DNA of 57,500 nucleotides from Zygnema cylindricum (GCA_037447655.1 JBBHKE010002709.1:61469-118968); one strand, 5' to 3'; shown: positions 1 to 12,171, counted from the first letter of the stretch. The notes: generated by a model not told the origin, from the letters alone. Program-made: numbers and translations.

Positions 1-358
1 CCTACGCTCCTCTCTGGAGGTTTTGAACTGATTCCTCTCACAGTCCTCTCTCCTTAGTCAAGTTTTGGAGGTCTCTCCTCGCATCCCTCAGCCCCACCTC
101 TCTCTCAAAGGAGGCCATGGCTTCCTCCGCCTCCACTAGAGGCTGCCTCCAAAAGAAGTTTTTTTTTTTTTGTTTGTAAGAAAAGGTTATATATTAAAGA
201 AAAAATAATTCATTTTGAAGAAAAAGTTTATATTTTATGAAAAGGTTGTATTTGAAAAAGAAGGTTATATTTTCAACAGAAGGTTTGTATTTTAAAGGAA
301 ATGTTTGTGGTTTAAAGAATAGATTTGTATTCAAAAGAAAAGGTTGTGCTTTGGTTGA

Positions 359-535
359 AATTAAAATAAATTAAGGTAAATTAAGGTTAAATTAAAAGAA
401 ATGAAGGTATTAAGGTTAAGTTAAGGTAAATTGATGGAAATTAAAGTAGATTGAATTAAATTAAAGTAAATTGAAGTAAATTGAAGTAAGTTTAAGTAAA
501 TTGAAGCAAAATAAAGTAGTGTAAGGTACATTAAT
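359..535. repeat. Degenerate AAGTAAATTGA-type short repeat
   Basis: A run of imperfect 10-12 bp units of the form AAGTAAATTGA or AAGGTAAATTA. The flanking bases (1-358) are a CT-rich segment followed by AT-rich sequence in which the word GGTTTGTATT recurs. No coding signal is visible here. Confidence 0.6.
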
Positions 536-929
536 GGTTATTTAAGGGTAGGAATACACGAGGTTTGTACTATGATGGTTTGGATTAAAAAAGTTAAATT
601 CAGAAAAGCCTCAGAAAAACTTCAAGAAAATTTCAAAAAATACTTCGAAAAACACTTCAAAAAAACTTTTCCTTTTCTCACAAAGATTTACAAAAATTCT
701 CATAAAAACATAAAAAGCATTAAGGAAAACCTCAAGAAATTTCAAAAAAAATCAAAAAAAATAGAAAAAAATATCAGAACTCTAAAAAAGCATCAAAAGA
801 AGTTAAAAAAGAAAAAAGAGGTTAAAAAAACTTTGGAAAAAATTCTCTTGCTAATCTGGAGTTGTACTGCAAAGTTCTTCGTACAAAATTTCTAGTATCA
901 CGAGATCAAATTTCGCGAGCTTCACTGCC

Positions 930-1735
930 GCGAATTTGGCTTTTCTCCTCTCTCTCTCTCTCTCTCCCTCCACTCCTGACACTTTTTCTTCGTTTTCTTT
1001 AATTTTTTCTGACTCCCAAAGTCAATTTTTTCCTTCACAACTTCATATTTTGTTCCTTCCAAAAGTTCTCCTCCCTCTCCCCCTCCCCGTCCTCCTCCTC
1101 CTCCTCTTCCTCTGCTTCCTCCTCCTCCCTTTCCTCCTCCACCTTCCCCTCCTCCTCCTTCCCCCAACATAAAGTTTACATTTAATTATCCTTCTTCCAT
1201 TTCAAAAAACTCTAACCCTTAATCCTTTCCGAGGTTCTCCCTCTCCCTCTCCTCCTCCTCCTTTACAAATCTCTCATTTGAATTCTTTCCTTTTCAGTCC
1301 CTCTTAACCTTCCTGTATAGTAAATTTCTTCTCTCTCCTCCCCATTTCCGTTCCATCTTTTCCCTCCTTTCCCATCTTTCTCGTTTACCTCCCATCTCCC
1401 AGTTGTCCCATTTCTCCCAAAGTTTCCTTGTCTCCATACTCTCCCTTCCTTTCCTCCCTCTCCTCCATTTTCTCCATTTACTCTCTTTTCTCCCATTTTT
1501 CCCACTTTTCCCTTTTTTTGGAATTCCCTTCTCTTTTCTCTTCCCTTGTCCACTTCTCCCTTTTCTTTCATCTCTCCTTCTTTTCCCATTTTTCCCATTT
1601 CCCCCTATTTTTGCCCCCTCTCTCTCTCTCCTCTCCCCCTCTCTCATTCTTTTCCTCTCGTCCAATCGACCGACAAAAAGGAGCCCAAGAAACTTTTTAC
1701 TTCTTGGAGAGAAGATTGGTCAATAAAGAAGGAAT
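930..1735. repeat. Polypyrimidine tract (plus strand)
   Basis: About 800 bp built almost entirely from C and T on the plus strand, with irregular TCTCCC/CCTCCT/TTTCCC units. Several frames stay open on both strands only because pyrimidine-only codons cannot form stops, so I do not call genes here. The composition matches intron 3 of the dehydrogenase gene further right, but on the opposite strand. Confidence 0.8.
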
Positions 1736-1740
1736 GAGAT

Positions 1741-2280
1741 AATTGTTGTTCTAAGACAACTGATGGTACTGAAGACGACGAGGATGCAGGTGTAGTCATC
1801 TTAGAATGAAAACAAGCAAGAAGCTTTAATAGAAACCGGTCTGAAAAACAGCAACTTCAACAGTTGATTAACACAAACCAGAGACAATAGCTCTGCAAAT
1901 CTACTGCAACGTAGATAATAACAGAAGGAACACACACACAAAATTACAAGTAATTCTGCCCACAGATCTGTGAGATATTCATAGATAAAATTGCCAAAAA
2001 CAACATGTACAATTTTTGATACAAATTGTTCCTAAATGACAAGGTATGTCAAACAAAGGAATCCTACAGTAATCAACTAAACAAATAAAGACAAAGAAAG
2101 TCCCAAACGAATATTTACAACTACGTAGGATTCCATATTCCACGTCAGATCATCGTGTACATGATCCACTCCGACCAACATTTATCGGTGGTCTTCGTCC
2201 ACCGCCCGCATATCACATTAAGCTCCGTAGGTGAACCGCCACGAGACATTTCGGTCCTCAGGTGTATCTGTACACCAACA
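1741..2280. other. Non-coding interval, no feature recognised
   Basis: Mixed-composition sequence between two pyrimidine-rich repeats. I see no long frame, domain, LTR end or RNA-like fold that I can defend. Confidence 0.5.
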
Positions 2281-2545
2281 GACGGATGTTCCCTCTCCCT
2301 CTCCCTCTCCCTCTCCCTCTCCCTCCCCCCCCCCAATATTGCTTGAAAAAACTCCCTCTCCCTTTCCCTCTCCCTCCCTCTCCCTCTCCCTCTCCCTCTC
2401 CCTCTCCCTCTCCCTCTCCCTCTCCCTCTCCCTCTCCCTCTCCCTCTCTTTTTCTCACTCCCTCTCCCTCCCCCTCTCCCTCCCCCTCCCCCTCTCCCTC
2501 TCCCTCTCCCCCTCCCTCTCCCCTCCCCCTCTCCAATATTGCTGA
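2281..2545. repeat. (CCCTCT)n microsatellite with internal duplication
   Basis: Roughly 250 bp of CCCTCT hexamer repeats, interrupted once near 2334-2352 by a unique word (CCAATATTGCTTGAAA) that recurs at the right border near 2535-2550 as CCAATATTGCTGAAA. The repeated border suggests that one block of the array plus its edge was duplicated. Long open frames across it encode only Pro/Ser/Leu or Gly/Glu/Arg runs and are not genes. Confidence 0.85.
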
Positions 2546-3283
2546 AAGAAAGCCTTGTGACTTTTCCCGGAAGCATCCGAACCCTTGTTCTAATCCTTCT
2601 TCAATTGGTGCGCGTCTTTATGCCTACATTTGTCCTTATTTTTACCATAATCCTTCACCCATTTTCTTATAAACCAAAATTGACATTGCAAACTTTATTT
2701 TTATGGGAAGATGACTAATTATAGGATTTTATTAGTCATAATCGGTATAGAGTGTAATTAGTGGAGATTATAATTCGAACAGATGAAGATAGTGAATAAT
2801 AATACCAGTGTGGTCCAGTGTGGTCCATTTGTGTGACTGACACAAATACGACAAACGTGTTACTGTCATTTGTATGATATCGTTGTGAATTAAAACCAGT
2901 TTATGTTCTAATATTTGTTCTACATTATTTCATGTTTCATCTTCTTTCTACTTCCTTGTAAAAAGCTTACCGATTGTGAAGTGTAATAAGTTGAACCTGC
3001 CAATAATTGGCCGACACGTGGTCACATTCGACTATGTGGTTTGGTGCAAAATTTCCAAAATGGACATCGTGAGTAAGTTAACCATTTATGCAAGTGTATT
3101 CAGATAAAGCCTTTTTCTCACATAAAATAGTGTGGAAATAAGCTAGTTCCCAACCCACAGATTATAAATACTACATTATGGTCAGTACTCAAAATTGAAT
3201 CGTAACCTCGTTCTTTCTCATAGACCTCTCTACCAACATTCGGCCATAGTCTCAGCCATGCTCTCAGGCCATAAATATCGTAT
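2546..3283. other. Non-coding AT-rich interval
   Basis: No gene recognised. The only structure noted is a short direct repeat GTGGTCCAGT around 2810-2825. Confidence 0.5.
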
Positions 3284-3300
3284 ATATATGATATATGATA

Positions 3301-3386
<86 letters not shown>

Positions 3387-3396
3387 CATATATCAT
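3284..3396. repeat. (AT)n dinucleotide tract in an imperfect palindrome
   Basis: A long (AT)n run is bordered on the left by ATATGATATATGATATG and on the right by TATATATCATATATCATATG, so the tract and its borders form a large imperfect palindrome able to fold into a hairpin or cruciform. Confidence 0.85.
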
Positions 3397-4519
3397 ATGC
3401 GCGAAATTCAGGAGCTGTTGTGGAACCAAATTTGGTTAAGTTTTTGTGATTGAGTATGTTCTAAAATCAAAGCCAAAGTGTCTTTGGTTGAGGGAATGGC
3501 CTTCTGGAACAATATTTTTAGATAATCTCACAATTCATGATAGATCTTACCTCTTATTCAATCTCCCATCTCTTGTTTCAGTCGGTCCTGTACGACCTCA
3601 TTTTTTGCATTTAACATTTGTACGACCTCCTTTTTTGCATTTAACATTTATCCACAGGGGTCTCTAATCATAAAAATCGACTCTAAGCTAATCCTCAACA
3701 TCTCCCTCTCTCTCCCTCTCTCTCCCTCTCTCCCTCTCAGCGATGTTATAGTGAGTGAGGGAAACCCCATTTGCTCCATTGATTTCTTTTTCTATAGGAG
3801 TGAATTTTATAATGGTAAATGGCATCAGATAAGTGACAATTGTCACATTCAGTGAAGCTGCACATTTTTGATACGCCCAATTCTTAACTTTGCAACCTGT
3901 TTCACAAGATAGTAGAATGTCAAAATCAACCTCTTTTTGTCAAATTCAGTCAAAATCAATCGGACATAAGCAGCTTTCTCTAGTATTAAAGTTGGGTTCA
4001 GTCAATTTCAGCTCAAATTACTGAAATGCAACGCGTTTATATTTCAATTAAAAATTTGCTGATTTTAAGCAGATTCGGTTGATAGATCTGTACTTTGTCA
4101 AATTTAGGGAGTTTTACCAGTACTCCATTCACTAAATTGTAATCCCAGAAGAATAAAAAAGATTCAATTGAACTTAGTCAAAATATGTCAAATACAACAG
4201 AATTTGGTTATTTGAGAAAACCTCAACCATGTTTAGTAAAATTCAGTGAAATTTAATAAAATAGTCTGACTCATCTAGATTCAATATGAATTCAATAAGA
4301 AATTCGTCAGTTCGGTGAGTTTTTTCGATACTTGTTAAATGTAGTCCTATCATTCAGACTCCATCAAATGGTGTCAACCTACATAAACTTTTTATTTAAA
4401 TTCGTCCGATTTAGGGATATTTATTGATACTCATTAAGAGATGGCTAAATGTCGGGAAGTTTCACGAGCGACCAACTGCGAAATGCTTCGTCAGCTCCGG
4501 TCGCCCTGAGTAAGTACCA
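3397..4519. other. Non-coding interval with GTCAAATTCAGT-like words
   Basis: No gene seen. A short CTCCCT microsatellite lies near 3703-3738. Between about 3840 and 4310, words close to GTCAAATTCAGT recur irregularly, which looks like an old degenerate short repeat. Confidence 0.4.
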
Positions 4520-4700
4520 TTCAACAAGACGCTGAATCCTTAATGGGAGGCTCAGGACGCTGAATCCTTAATGGGAGGCTCCTGTTACAGAACTATATAC
4601 AGTATAGGCTGATGTTGCGGTTTAGAGCAATGCATCGCAACAGAACTATATACAGTATAGGCTGATGTTGCGGTTTAGAGCAATGCAGCTGCGATGCAGA
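4520..4700. repeat. Two adjacent short tandem duplications
   Basis: A 26 bp unit containing CGCTGAATCCTTAATGGGAG is present twice in tandem (about 4530-4581). It is followed immediately by a roughly 50 bp unit containing AACTATATACAGTATAGGCT, also present twice (about 4590-4690). The next 90 bp hold a degenerate GCAACGTAGC repeat. Confidence 0.8.
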
Positions 4701-5097
4701 CAAGCGCAGTTTAACACCGGAGCAACGCAGCGTAGCAGTATAGCAACGTAGCGTAGCAACATAGCGACGCAACGTAGCAGTATAGCAAAGCCGCAGAATG
4801 TATATTTGACTACATGGTTCTAGAAGATAGTTGGATAGATCGTGGTTGACCGAGAAGGTCCACGTGTACATAAGAATAGCACCTAGCTGACTAGCAGCTG
4901 ATTAGTTTAAATAGTCCAGTAGACCTAGTCAACAGCAGACTCTTGAATATACCTTTACAGCGAGCTTTCAACCTTGTAATCTCTTCCCGATTAATAAAGC
5001 TCAATCCTTTCTGTGAACACTGTGTACCTTACTGCCGCTACAAGGGAATTCTTGTGGATTATTCCGCTGTGCAATTAGATTGTGGTGTTATTATCTG
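4700..5097 (+). other. Possible LTR fragment, unassigned
   Basis: Contains an AATAAAGCTC polyadenylation-like word near 4994 followed by a CT-rich stretch, as at the R/U5 boundary of copia LTRs. It directly abuts a broken integrase fragment. I could not find paired TG...CA ends or a target duplication, so LTR identity is weak. Confidence 0.25.
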
Positions 5098-5334
5098 TCC
5101 CTTTTACACTTTGCTTACTACCCAATCACTCGTTTGCAGATAACATCTAATTCTTGCCTCCTTTTTGCTTCCACTAATGCATCCCGGACTCTTTTCCAAA
5201 TTGTTTGAATGTATTCCCAAAACTCTGTTCCAGAAGTCTAATTCTCTTGAGTGACCCTTGATATTAAATCTAATGCTTCTCTGGGTTGGTATCTATATGC
5301 AACTTCAAACACTGAGAAACTTGTACTGGCATGT
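5098..5334 (-). pseudogene. Ty3/gypsy integrase C-terminal fragment (distal part of the interrupted minus-strand element)
   Basis: Read on the minus strand, this matches the integrase segment of the neighbouring gypsy element around 11480-11720, including the words FSVFEVA and QPREALDLI and a later RRQEL stretch. It has a frameshift after about 25 codons. It is the continuation of the integrase that stops at 14062. The two pieces are separated by the plus-strand element 5335-14056 and share a target duplication, so this is one reading region split by a nested insertion. Leftward the homology ends near 5098. Confidence 0.8.
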
Positions 5335-6298
5335 TGTAACAATAACAGTGGAACGAACTTGTTTGTAAATGGGTATTTAAGTGTTACCAATATAGAGTAA
5401 TGAATTTGGTAGACGTCCGCGAAAGAATCGCACGATTTAGAGTTGTATTTTAAAAGTTATACCGATTAGTGTATTAAGGCGATAGCGCGTGGTCAAAATA
5501 AGGAATGGGTGTTTATTGAAACGGGAGGGTCAAACTAGCCGTGGAATTTCAGGCGCACGTTTACAAAGTACCAAATGAATCAATATTTCGTTTGGTACGC
5601 ACGATAGTTTTTTTCGTACAAATTTTAGTAAGAAACGTCACTTTCACTTTATGGAATTTCGTAGGTAGATTAGCGTGTGAAATTTGTGACGCAGGTCCGT
5701 GTAAATTTGCGTTTTGATTTGCGCGTACTCTTGCACGTAATTGTTACGTAGTGAAAAGTAGCGTTCGATTCATTAGAAATGCTACATAGTTAGTGAGAGA
5801 TTTCGCACGTTTTTGTATTGCTCAGTCTGAGTCGATGATGATAAATGATTGGCCCAGGTGTGAACTTGTTCAACGGAGGGTTGACTTTGGCCTGGCTGTT
5901 CCAAGAAGACGATGGATAAATGGTGAAGTCGAAAACAAAAGTAGGCATATTTTCCTTTTGAAAAATTTGTGGAAATTCAGACTGATGTTGGTCTTGAGCG
6001 AATAATACCAAATTGAAACAATGACTTTTTTCACTAAAATCTCTTACAAACTAAGTTGTGTTTTAGTAGTTAGGAGATAGAATATTTAAAAATGGAGACC
6101 TGTGGAAAATACTTATAAAAAACGGTTGAGCCACGAGGGCAAAAGACCAAGCTAATGTTATGTGGACAGAAGCTTCTTCTAATTTAAAGTTTATCCTTAT
6201 GTGAGTGATGTCCAATGTGAATGTGTAATTTTCTAATGTATGGAATGTGTGGTTGAATTTGGTTTTAGTAATGGGATTTTCTAAGAGGTAGGGAATTA
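5335..6298 (+). repeat. 5' LTR of gypsy element G1
   Basis: Starts TGTAACAATAACAG and is repeated as 12172-14056 once the inserted DNA transposon in that copy is subtracted (964 versus about 942 bp). The end is slightly eroded compared with the related LTR at 18894-19961, which closes with TGTTACA, the inverse of the start. Short open frames inside are not genes. Confidence 0.85.
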
Positions 6299-6300
6299 TA

Positions 6301-6312
6301 TGGTATCAAACC
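6301..6312 (+). promoter_or_regulatory. Primer-binding site, tRNA-Met type
   Basis: TGGTATCAAACC follows the 5' LTR directly. TGGTATCA is the start of the classic site complementary to the 3' end of initiator tRNA-Met. The related minus-strand element has TGGTATTAGAG in the same place. Confidence 0.7.
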
Positions 6313-7103
6313 TTTTGTTAGAAGCCAAGGAGAAGCTTGCTCACCCGAAAATCGATTGGCGTGATTCGTGAGGGTGCTCTAACCTGTGTTGATGGAACCA
6401 CAATGTGAAGTGGTAAGCCATTGGAGGGAAACTAAGTGACCACACTACTAGTTGACGCTGGTTAGTTGTGGGGCATGCTTAGGTCTTAAGGACTCCGGCG
6501 GCGTTGGCAGTGTAGTTACCAGTGAATCTCACTCCAATTACATAGAGGCCAAACAAACTTTCCTTATCCTAGCGATAAATCATATGTAGAGGGATGGCTG
6601 GAAGCCATAAAGGGTGAGGTAAAATGACTACAGTGTAAAAGATCCTGATGTAGTGGAAAATAAGAAATTTGCTAATAGAGGAGAAGGAAAGTGGAGTACT
6701 TTACTTCTTTAAGAGATTAGAGTCTAGTAAATGACTCGAAACTTTTCAAACCCTAAATTGTTACCTTTGATTGCTTTCAATTTTGGTGTTGCAAAATTTG
6801 TGGTTAATTTTACCTTTAAAGCTTTCAATTTCGCTGTTGCAAAATTTGTGGGGCAATTCTTACCTTTCTGTTTTAATGTTTGGGAAATTGAAAAATTGAA
6901 TTTGCACCAACTTACTTGCAATGTCTTATTGGTTTCTCACATTTTGATCTTTTTCAAAAAAATTGTTAAGGAGAAGAAGTCTTGGATTGGTGCAATCACA
7001 CGACCTCAAACCTGCAACAAATTTCTTTGGGAAATTATATTCTATTTTTCCTTTTGTTTGATTTCATTGTGTGATTATGGCAAATTCTGCATGAAAACGT
7101 GAA
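6313..7103 (+). other. Untranslated leader of gypsy element G1
   Basis: No coding domain recognised between the primer site and gag. The same leader, diverged, occurs in reverse at 18130-18880. The related words AACCCTAAATTG and AAACCCTAAATTGTTACC near gag occur in both. Confidence 0.6.
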
Positions 7104-8430
7104 ATGGAGAATGCCTTAAATGTTTTGAAGAAGCTTACTGTAAAATTGGTAAAAAGATTTAATAAAAGATTTAATAATTATGCTACTGCTGTGGATGAAA
7201 CATTTTCTGAATTGAAAAGTGAATTGAAAAATGTTGAGGAAAATGGAAATGTTTCAAATGAGAAATTGGATGAACTCATTAACCTAATTCAAACCAAGAA
7301 TGATTGTAATGACCAAAAGGGTGAAAGAAGTAAAAGAATTGCCAGTTTTGGGGAGGATAATTATAATAGACCAAAGATGATAAGAGATATGAAATTGTCT
7401 ATTAATGAGGCACGATCCTTTAATGGTCAGAAGATTGATCACTTGGATGCGAAGATATTCTACATGGTTATTATTTGGAATCTATTACTTATGATCGTGA
7501 TGATTACATTTCTTTTGCTGTCGTTGTCTAAAGGGTGATGCTCAGATTTGGTATTACACCCAGAGAAGGTCTAATTATATTCTTGATAATGGTGATTGGG
7601 AAGCTTTTAAAACCGCGATCAAATCGCGTTTCTTCTCTGTCACTTATAAATCCATAATGGAAAAAAAGTGATTGAACAGTAAGCAAACTGGATCCGTGAA
7701 GGATTGTATTGTGGAATTTGACGCATCTAGCATTCATGTCATAGGTTTGACTGACGAAATGGCTAAGTTGCATTTTTTGAATTATCTAAATCCTGTACTG
7801 AAATCAGAACTGAAACATCAAAAAATTATAAATTTGAAGGAATTACTTGATAAGACACTTGAATTAGAGGATTAGTTGGGGTATAATCGGGAAACTCGAT
7901 CACTCTAAGGTAATTTGAATGTAGTAACAAATAAGGGTGAGGAGGAATTTGTAGAAGAGGGTATGAATGCGAGTCTGGTGAATAGGCAAAATATATTCAG
8001 GGGAAATCAGAGAGGTGGGCAGAGTGTTAATGCAGGAAAAAAAATTAACAATAGAAGGGGATACATTAAGAGACCTAAACCGATCATTAATGCTCACAAA
8101 CCTTATCTTACCAAACCCACATGCACTCTCATAAAAAAAAGGTCATATAGCATTTGAGTGTGCCCAATTCAAGAATATTTTCTGTTATAATTGTAGAGAG
8201 GAGGGACATTTCACTAGAGAGTGCATAAAATCCAAAAACAAAGTCACTTGTTTCAACTGCAGAGGTCAAGATCATTCGCTAAAGACTGTACAGATATCAT
8301 TCGCTAAAGACTGTACAGATAAACGTTCTCTCAAAACTGTTGATGTCAATGAAGGTTTTATTGAAGATATTTCATTAGACCTAGCAGAACAAGAAGCCCA
8401 CGACGTGGGAAACGGAAAGGACTAGTTGAA
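7104..8430 (+). pseudogene. gag: gag of gypsy element G1, frameshifted
   Basis: The N-terminal part (from ATG 7104) is a lysine-rich, coiled-coil-like segment. A retrotransposon gag capsid-like region follows at about 7550-7875 (words such as YLNPVLKSELKHQ). Two CCHC zinc knuckles then appear at about 8189-8290, CYNCREEGHFTREC and CFNCRGQDHSLKDC, both fitting C-x2-C-x4-H-x4-C. Frames change near 7460-7540 and stops interrupt the rest, so no complete protein is made. A 26-27 bp direct repeat (CATTCGCTAAAGACTGTACA twice) sits just after the second knuckle. The parallel region in reverse at 16820-18126 has the same order. Confidence 0.8.
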
Positions 8431-8455
8431 AGTCCTCATTTGAGTCAACCAGATC

Positions 8456-9240
8456 CAAAAGTTAAAGAGTTAACTCTAGAGGGCAAGTTAATGAATGGAA
8501 AAGTTGGGATAGCAGAATTCATTTTAATTTTGACTACACTGCATAGTTTGAAGAATCATTTGATGAAATTCTTAACAACAGAACTATGGTAGGACAGTTA
8601 ATTAATGATGACACCAGACGCAGTTTGATCAGATTCAAGTCTTTAGTGGAAGAAAAACCATTTAGAGTAATGGTTGATCCATGTGATACACATAATTTTA
8701 TTTAACATAAATTTCTCAAAGGAAAATAAAATTCCTACGGTCATAAGGGAAAAGCCTTTGCATATTCAAGTTGCAAATGGTAATAAGTTCACATTATACT
8801 TACAAACTGACACAATAGAAGTTGATATATAGGGTCATAAAATGGAAAATGCGTATGAAATAATGAATTTGGGATGTGAGGAACTAATCTTAGGAAAGCC
8901 TTGGTTAACTGAACATAAACCTCAAATTATATTGGGAAACTAACACGTTCAAAGTGAAGTCTGAAAATGGTCAGAAGGTTTTGCATGCATTACCATCAAA
9001 GAAAATTTATAGGAATCATATAAATAATATAAACAAACTAGGAGTGGAAAATTTTATTTTAGCTAAACAATTTAAAAAGCATTTAAAAGATAAAACAAAT
9101 CATGCTTTGTTGTTATTAGTAACTGAGTTAGTTACTCATGAAAAAGAGGGAGAAAACACTTACATTGATGTCATTCTTAAATGAAACACCACTAAAAATC
9201 TTGAAAAACTAAAATTCGATTTTGTAACTGACATTAATAC
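8456..9240 (+). pseudogene. Aspartic protease region of gypsy element G1, degenerate
   Basis: Lies between the knuckles and the reverse transcriptase. VDPCDTHNFI at about 8671-8702 corresponds to the retroviral-type protease motif D-S/T-G followed by THNFI, but the catalytic DSG/DTG is replaced by DPC. A later stretch (about 8870-8910, IMNLGCEELILGKPWL) matches the C-terminal protease motif with LGxPWL. Several stops are present. Confidence 0.6.
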
Positions 9241-9245
9241 ATCTC

Positions 9246-10068
9246 ATGCTGCAGTTAAAGATTTGGTTTTTGAATTTTAAGATGTTTTCCCAAGTGATTT
9301 ACCCTCAACAAGGCCACCTTTGCGAGATGTGGAACTTGTTATTAACCTTAAACCTGGATGTAATCCTCCTATCACAAAAATATATAAATACAGTTTTTTT
9401 GGCGCAAAATGAGTTAAAGAAATATATCTATGAGCTTTTGGAGAAAGGAAATATTCAGCCCAAGAAATCACCATACGGAGAACCTGTTCTCTTCGTGAAA
9501 AAGAAGGTCCGGACGTTGAGAATGTATGTCGACTATTATAGTCTGAACAAGATTACGGTGAAGGATAAGTATCCGTTACCATTAATTTCTGATTTGATAG
9601 ATCGTTTAAAAGGTGCTAAAGTATTTTAATTAATTAATCCGCATAGTGGCTAATCAGGTCCCAGTTAGAACTAAAGATCTTGATAAAACTGCTTTTAGAA
9701 CTAGAGTCGGTCATTTTGAATGGATAGTCATGCCATTTGGTTTGACAAATGCACCGCCCACTTACCAAAGATTAGTCAACCAAACTCTTATAGATTATAT
9801 AGATGAGTTTGTTCAAGTGTTTATATATGACATTATAATTTACAACAAATCCAAAGAACAACATGTAACTCATTTAAGGAAATTGTTAGAAAGGTTAAAG
9901 GAAAGAAAATTGTATAGAAAATTGTCAAAATCTAGTTTTTTTTTAAATGAACAATTGTTCTTGGGACATATAGTTAGTGGGGAAAGTGGTAGAACATATC
10001 CATCCAAAATCATTGTGATTCAAGATTGGAAGCAACCTAATAATATCACAGAAGTTAGATCATTTTAG
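9246..10068 (+). pseudogene. Reverse transcriptase of gypsy element G1, broken
   Basis: Recognisable gypsy RT motifs appear in order: [20 protein letters not shown], a [18 protein letters not shown] segment, HFEWIVMPFGLTNAPPTYQR, and the catalytic region as FIYDIIIY. The usual D-D pair is disrupted (FIDD to FIYD), whereas the relative at 15588-15872 keeps FIDDI. A stop falls after GAKVF near 9629. Confidence 0.85.
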
Positions 10069-10640
10069 GGGTTGGCCACTTATTACAAGAAATTTATCAA
10101 AAACTTTAGTATGATTGCCGCACCTTTGACTGATTTACCACGGGAGAAGGAGACGTTTGTGTGTGGAGCTGATTAGCTGGAAGCTTTTGAGGAACTAAAA
10201 GCGAAGTTGACCTCTGCCCCTACACTGGTGTATCCTGACCATGCTAGAGAGTTTAAAGCCTTAATCACCACAGATGCATCTGATAAAGGTTTAGGTGTTG
10301 TCATAAGTCAAAAAGTTGGTAAACACTTTCATCTTATTGCTTTGGATTCAAAGAAATTCAATGATGCTGAAAAAAATTATCCAACACAGGAAAAATAATT
10401 ACTTCCAATTGTTCATGCATTAGTAAAATGGTGTTGTTATTTGCATTATAAAGAATTCATAGTTCATTGTGATAATAAGGCACTTCTTTATCTACAAAGA
10501 CTAAGTGATGCACAAATCATGACAGACAGACAAGTTAGGTGGATGCAAAAATTGGCATATTTCAAATTTAAGGTTAAACATATTCTTGGAAAGACAAATG
10601 TAGTTGCAGATCCTTTAAGTAGATGTTTTGAAATAAGTGT
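10069..10640 (+). pseudogene. RNase H domain of gypsy element G1
   Basis: Follows RT after a stop. It contains the gypsy RNase H landmarks [17 protein letters not shown] (first catalytic Asp), an NYPTQEK motif, FIVHCDNKALLYL and KTNVVADPLSR. Three in-frame stops separate the blocks. Confidence 0.8.
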
Positions 10641-10699
10641 GATGGTTCAAGATAAATTGTTTTTAGATGCTATTAAAAATGGTTATGATAAATATTCTT

Positions 10700-11510
10700 A
10701 TTTTGCTGTGATTTGCAAGAATCTTTCGAGAGGGAATTCTGACCCATTGAATGAGAGGCATGTCAAAAACTTTAGAGTAGAGGATGGTTTACTATATTTG
10801 CCAATAAGGGATAGATTATGCATTCTTGAAGTGGGAGACTTAGAAAAACAAATTTTACAAGAAGCCTATGAGCGTCTAGGACATCTAGGTTGAGATAAAA
10901 CTCTTAGTCGATTGCACAGTAAATTCTTTTGGTCAGGGATGGCAAAAGAGGTAGCAAAACACGTGGAAAGTTATGTCCCCTACCAACAGAGTACACCTAG
11001 TAACCAAAAATTTAGAGGTTTCTAAAAACCTTAGGATATCCGCGAAAGACCATAGAAGTCTGGAGTATGGATTTTATTGTCAGATTGCCAGCTAGATCTA
11101 GAAAAAATGACTGTATCATGGTTGTAGTCCATAGGTTCAGTAAAATGACAATATTTATCCCATGCAAAACTACTCATTCAGTTGTAGATATTGCAAAGTT
11201 ATATTTTGACAACGTGGTTAGACATCATGGAGTTCCTTTATCTATAGTCATTGATAGAGATTTAAAATTTACGTTTTCATTTTGGAAAGAATTGCAGCAA
11301 AATTTATGCATTGATTTAAAAATGAGTACCTCTTATCATTCTCAAACAGGTGGAAAAACAGAAAGGATGAACCATACACTGAGAAAAATGCTTAGGATTG
11401 TTTGCATTCGAGTCCAGAACACATGGGAATCTAAACTGCCATTAATGGAATTTGCAAACAATTCATGTAAACATGCCAGTACAAGATTCTCACTGTTTGA
11501 AGTCGCATAG
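10700..11510 (+). pseudogene. Integrase core of gypsy element G1
   Basis: A degenerate zinc-binding HHCC segment lies at about 10880-11000 (GHLG, a stop, then DKTLSRL). The DDE core starts near 11067 with MDFIVRLP (first Asp), followed by IVIDRD (second Asp) and GGKTERMNHTL (Glu). The DDE triad is visible, but surrounding stops and a lost Gly in the SDRG-like motif show decay. Confidence 0.8.
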
Positions 11511-11699
11511 GGATACCAACCGAGAGAAGCATTAGACTTAATAACAGGAGTCACTCAAAAGAATAGGGGTTTTGGAACGGATTTTTAGGAATACATTCAA
11601 ACAGTTTGGAAAACAATCTAGTATGCATTTGTAGAGGCACAAAGAAGGCAATAATTAAATGCTAACCGCAAACGATGTGATTTGGTGGTAAGCACAAGT

Positions 11700-12103
11700 G
11701 AAAAGGTTTGGCTTTCAACAACTCATTACAAGTGCAAGATCGAGGGAAATTGGATCCTACGAGGAAATTTGCTCCTAAGTACATCGGACCATTTACTGTA
11801 ATCGAGATGAATTCGTTAGTTGTTGCCAAATTGGACTTTTTACCTTGAACAAAAATTCATCCAATGATACACATCAGTCAGTTGAAACAAGCATATCTTC
11901 GTCCAACTAAAGGAGAATTGGAATTCGATCCCTCAATAATTATTGAACCTCAGGTCCACAGATGGGAAATACATTGGGTTGGTCAATGGTTTAAGGTCGG
12001 CAATACTATAATATGGCAAGTGCATTATCTAGGAAGGCTAGAAGATGCGTTGAATTTAAAAGATAAAATTCCAAGTTTTACAAATGTATTGGAGGGACAA
12101 TAA
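11700..12103 (+). pseudogene. Integrase C-terminus, possibly chromodomain-like
   Basis: YIGPFTVIEMNSLVVAKLDF followed by MIHISQLKQAYL is the typical gypsy integrase tail (GPF..I and HVS.LK). The last 60 codons (HRWEIHWVGQWFKVGNTIIW and after) have the spacing of a chromodomain, which would place the element among chromoviruses. That last point is tentative. Confidence 0.6.
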
Positions 12104-12157
12104 CATAGAAGTCCCGTCTTGAGAATAAAATGTGTTTTATCTAACATCAGTTAAAAA

Positions 12158-12171
12158 TAAGGAGGGGATGA
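12158..12171 (+). promoter_or_regulatory. Polypurine tract of gypsy element G1
   Basis: AAGGAGGGGATGA lies immediately before the TGTAACA start of the 3' LTR. This is the expected second-strand priming site. Confidence 0.75.

Noticed and set aside
572-895. Lysine-rich 107-codon frame
   Set aside because: Composed of AAA/AAG-rich sequence in an AT-rich repeat context. No domain, and the amino-acid pattern follows base composition.
2145-2672. Pro/Leu/Ser and Gly/Glu/Arg frames across the (CCCTCT)n array
   Set aside because: Hexamer repeats keep all frames open; these are repeat translations.
3118-3449. Ile/Tyr repeat frames on both strands
   Set aside because: Translation of the (AT)n tract.
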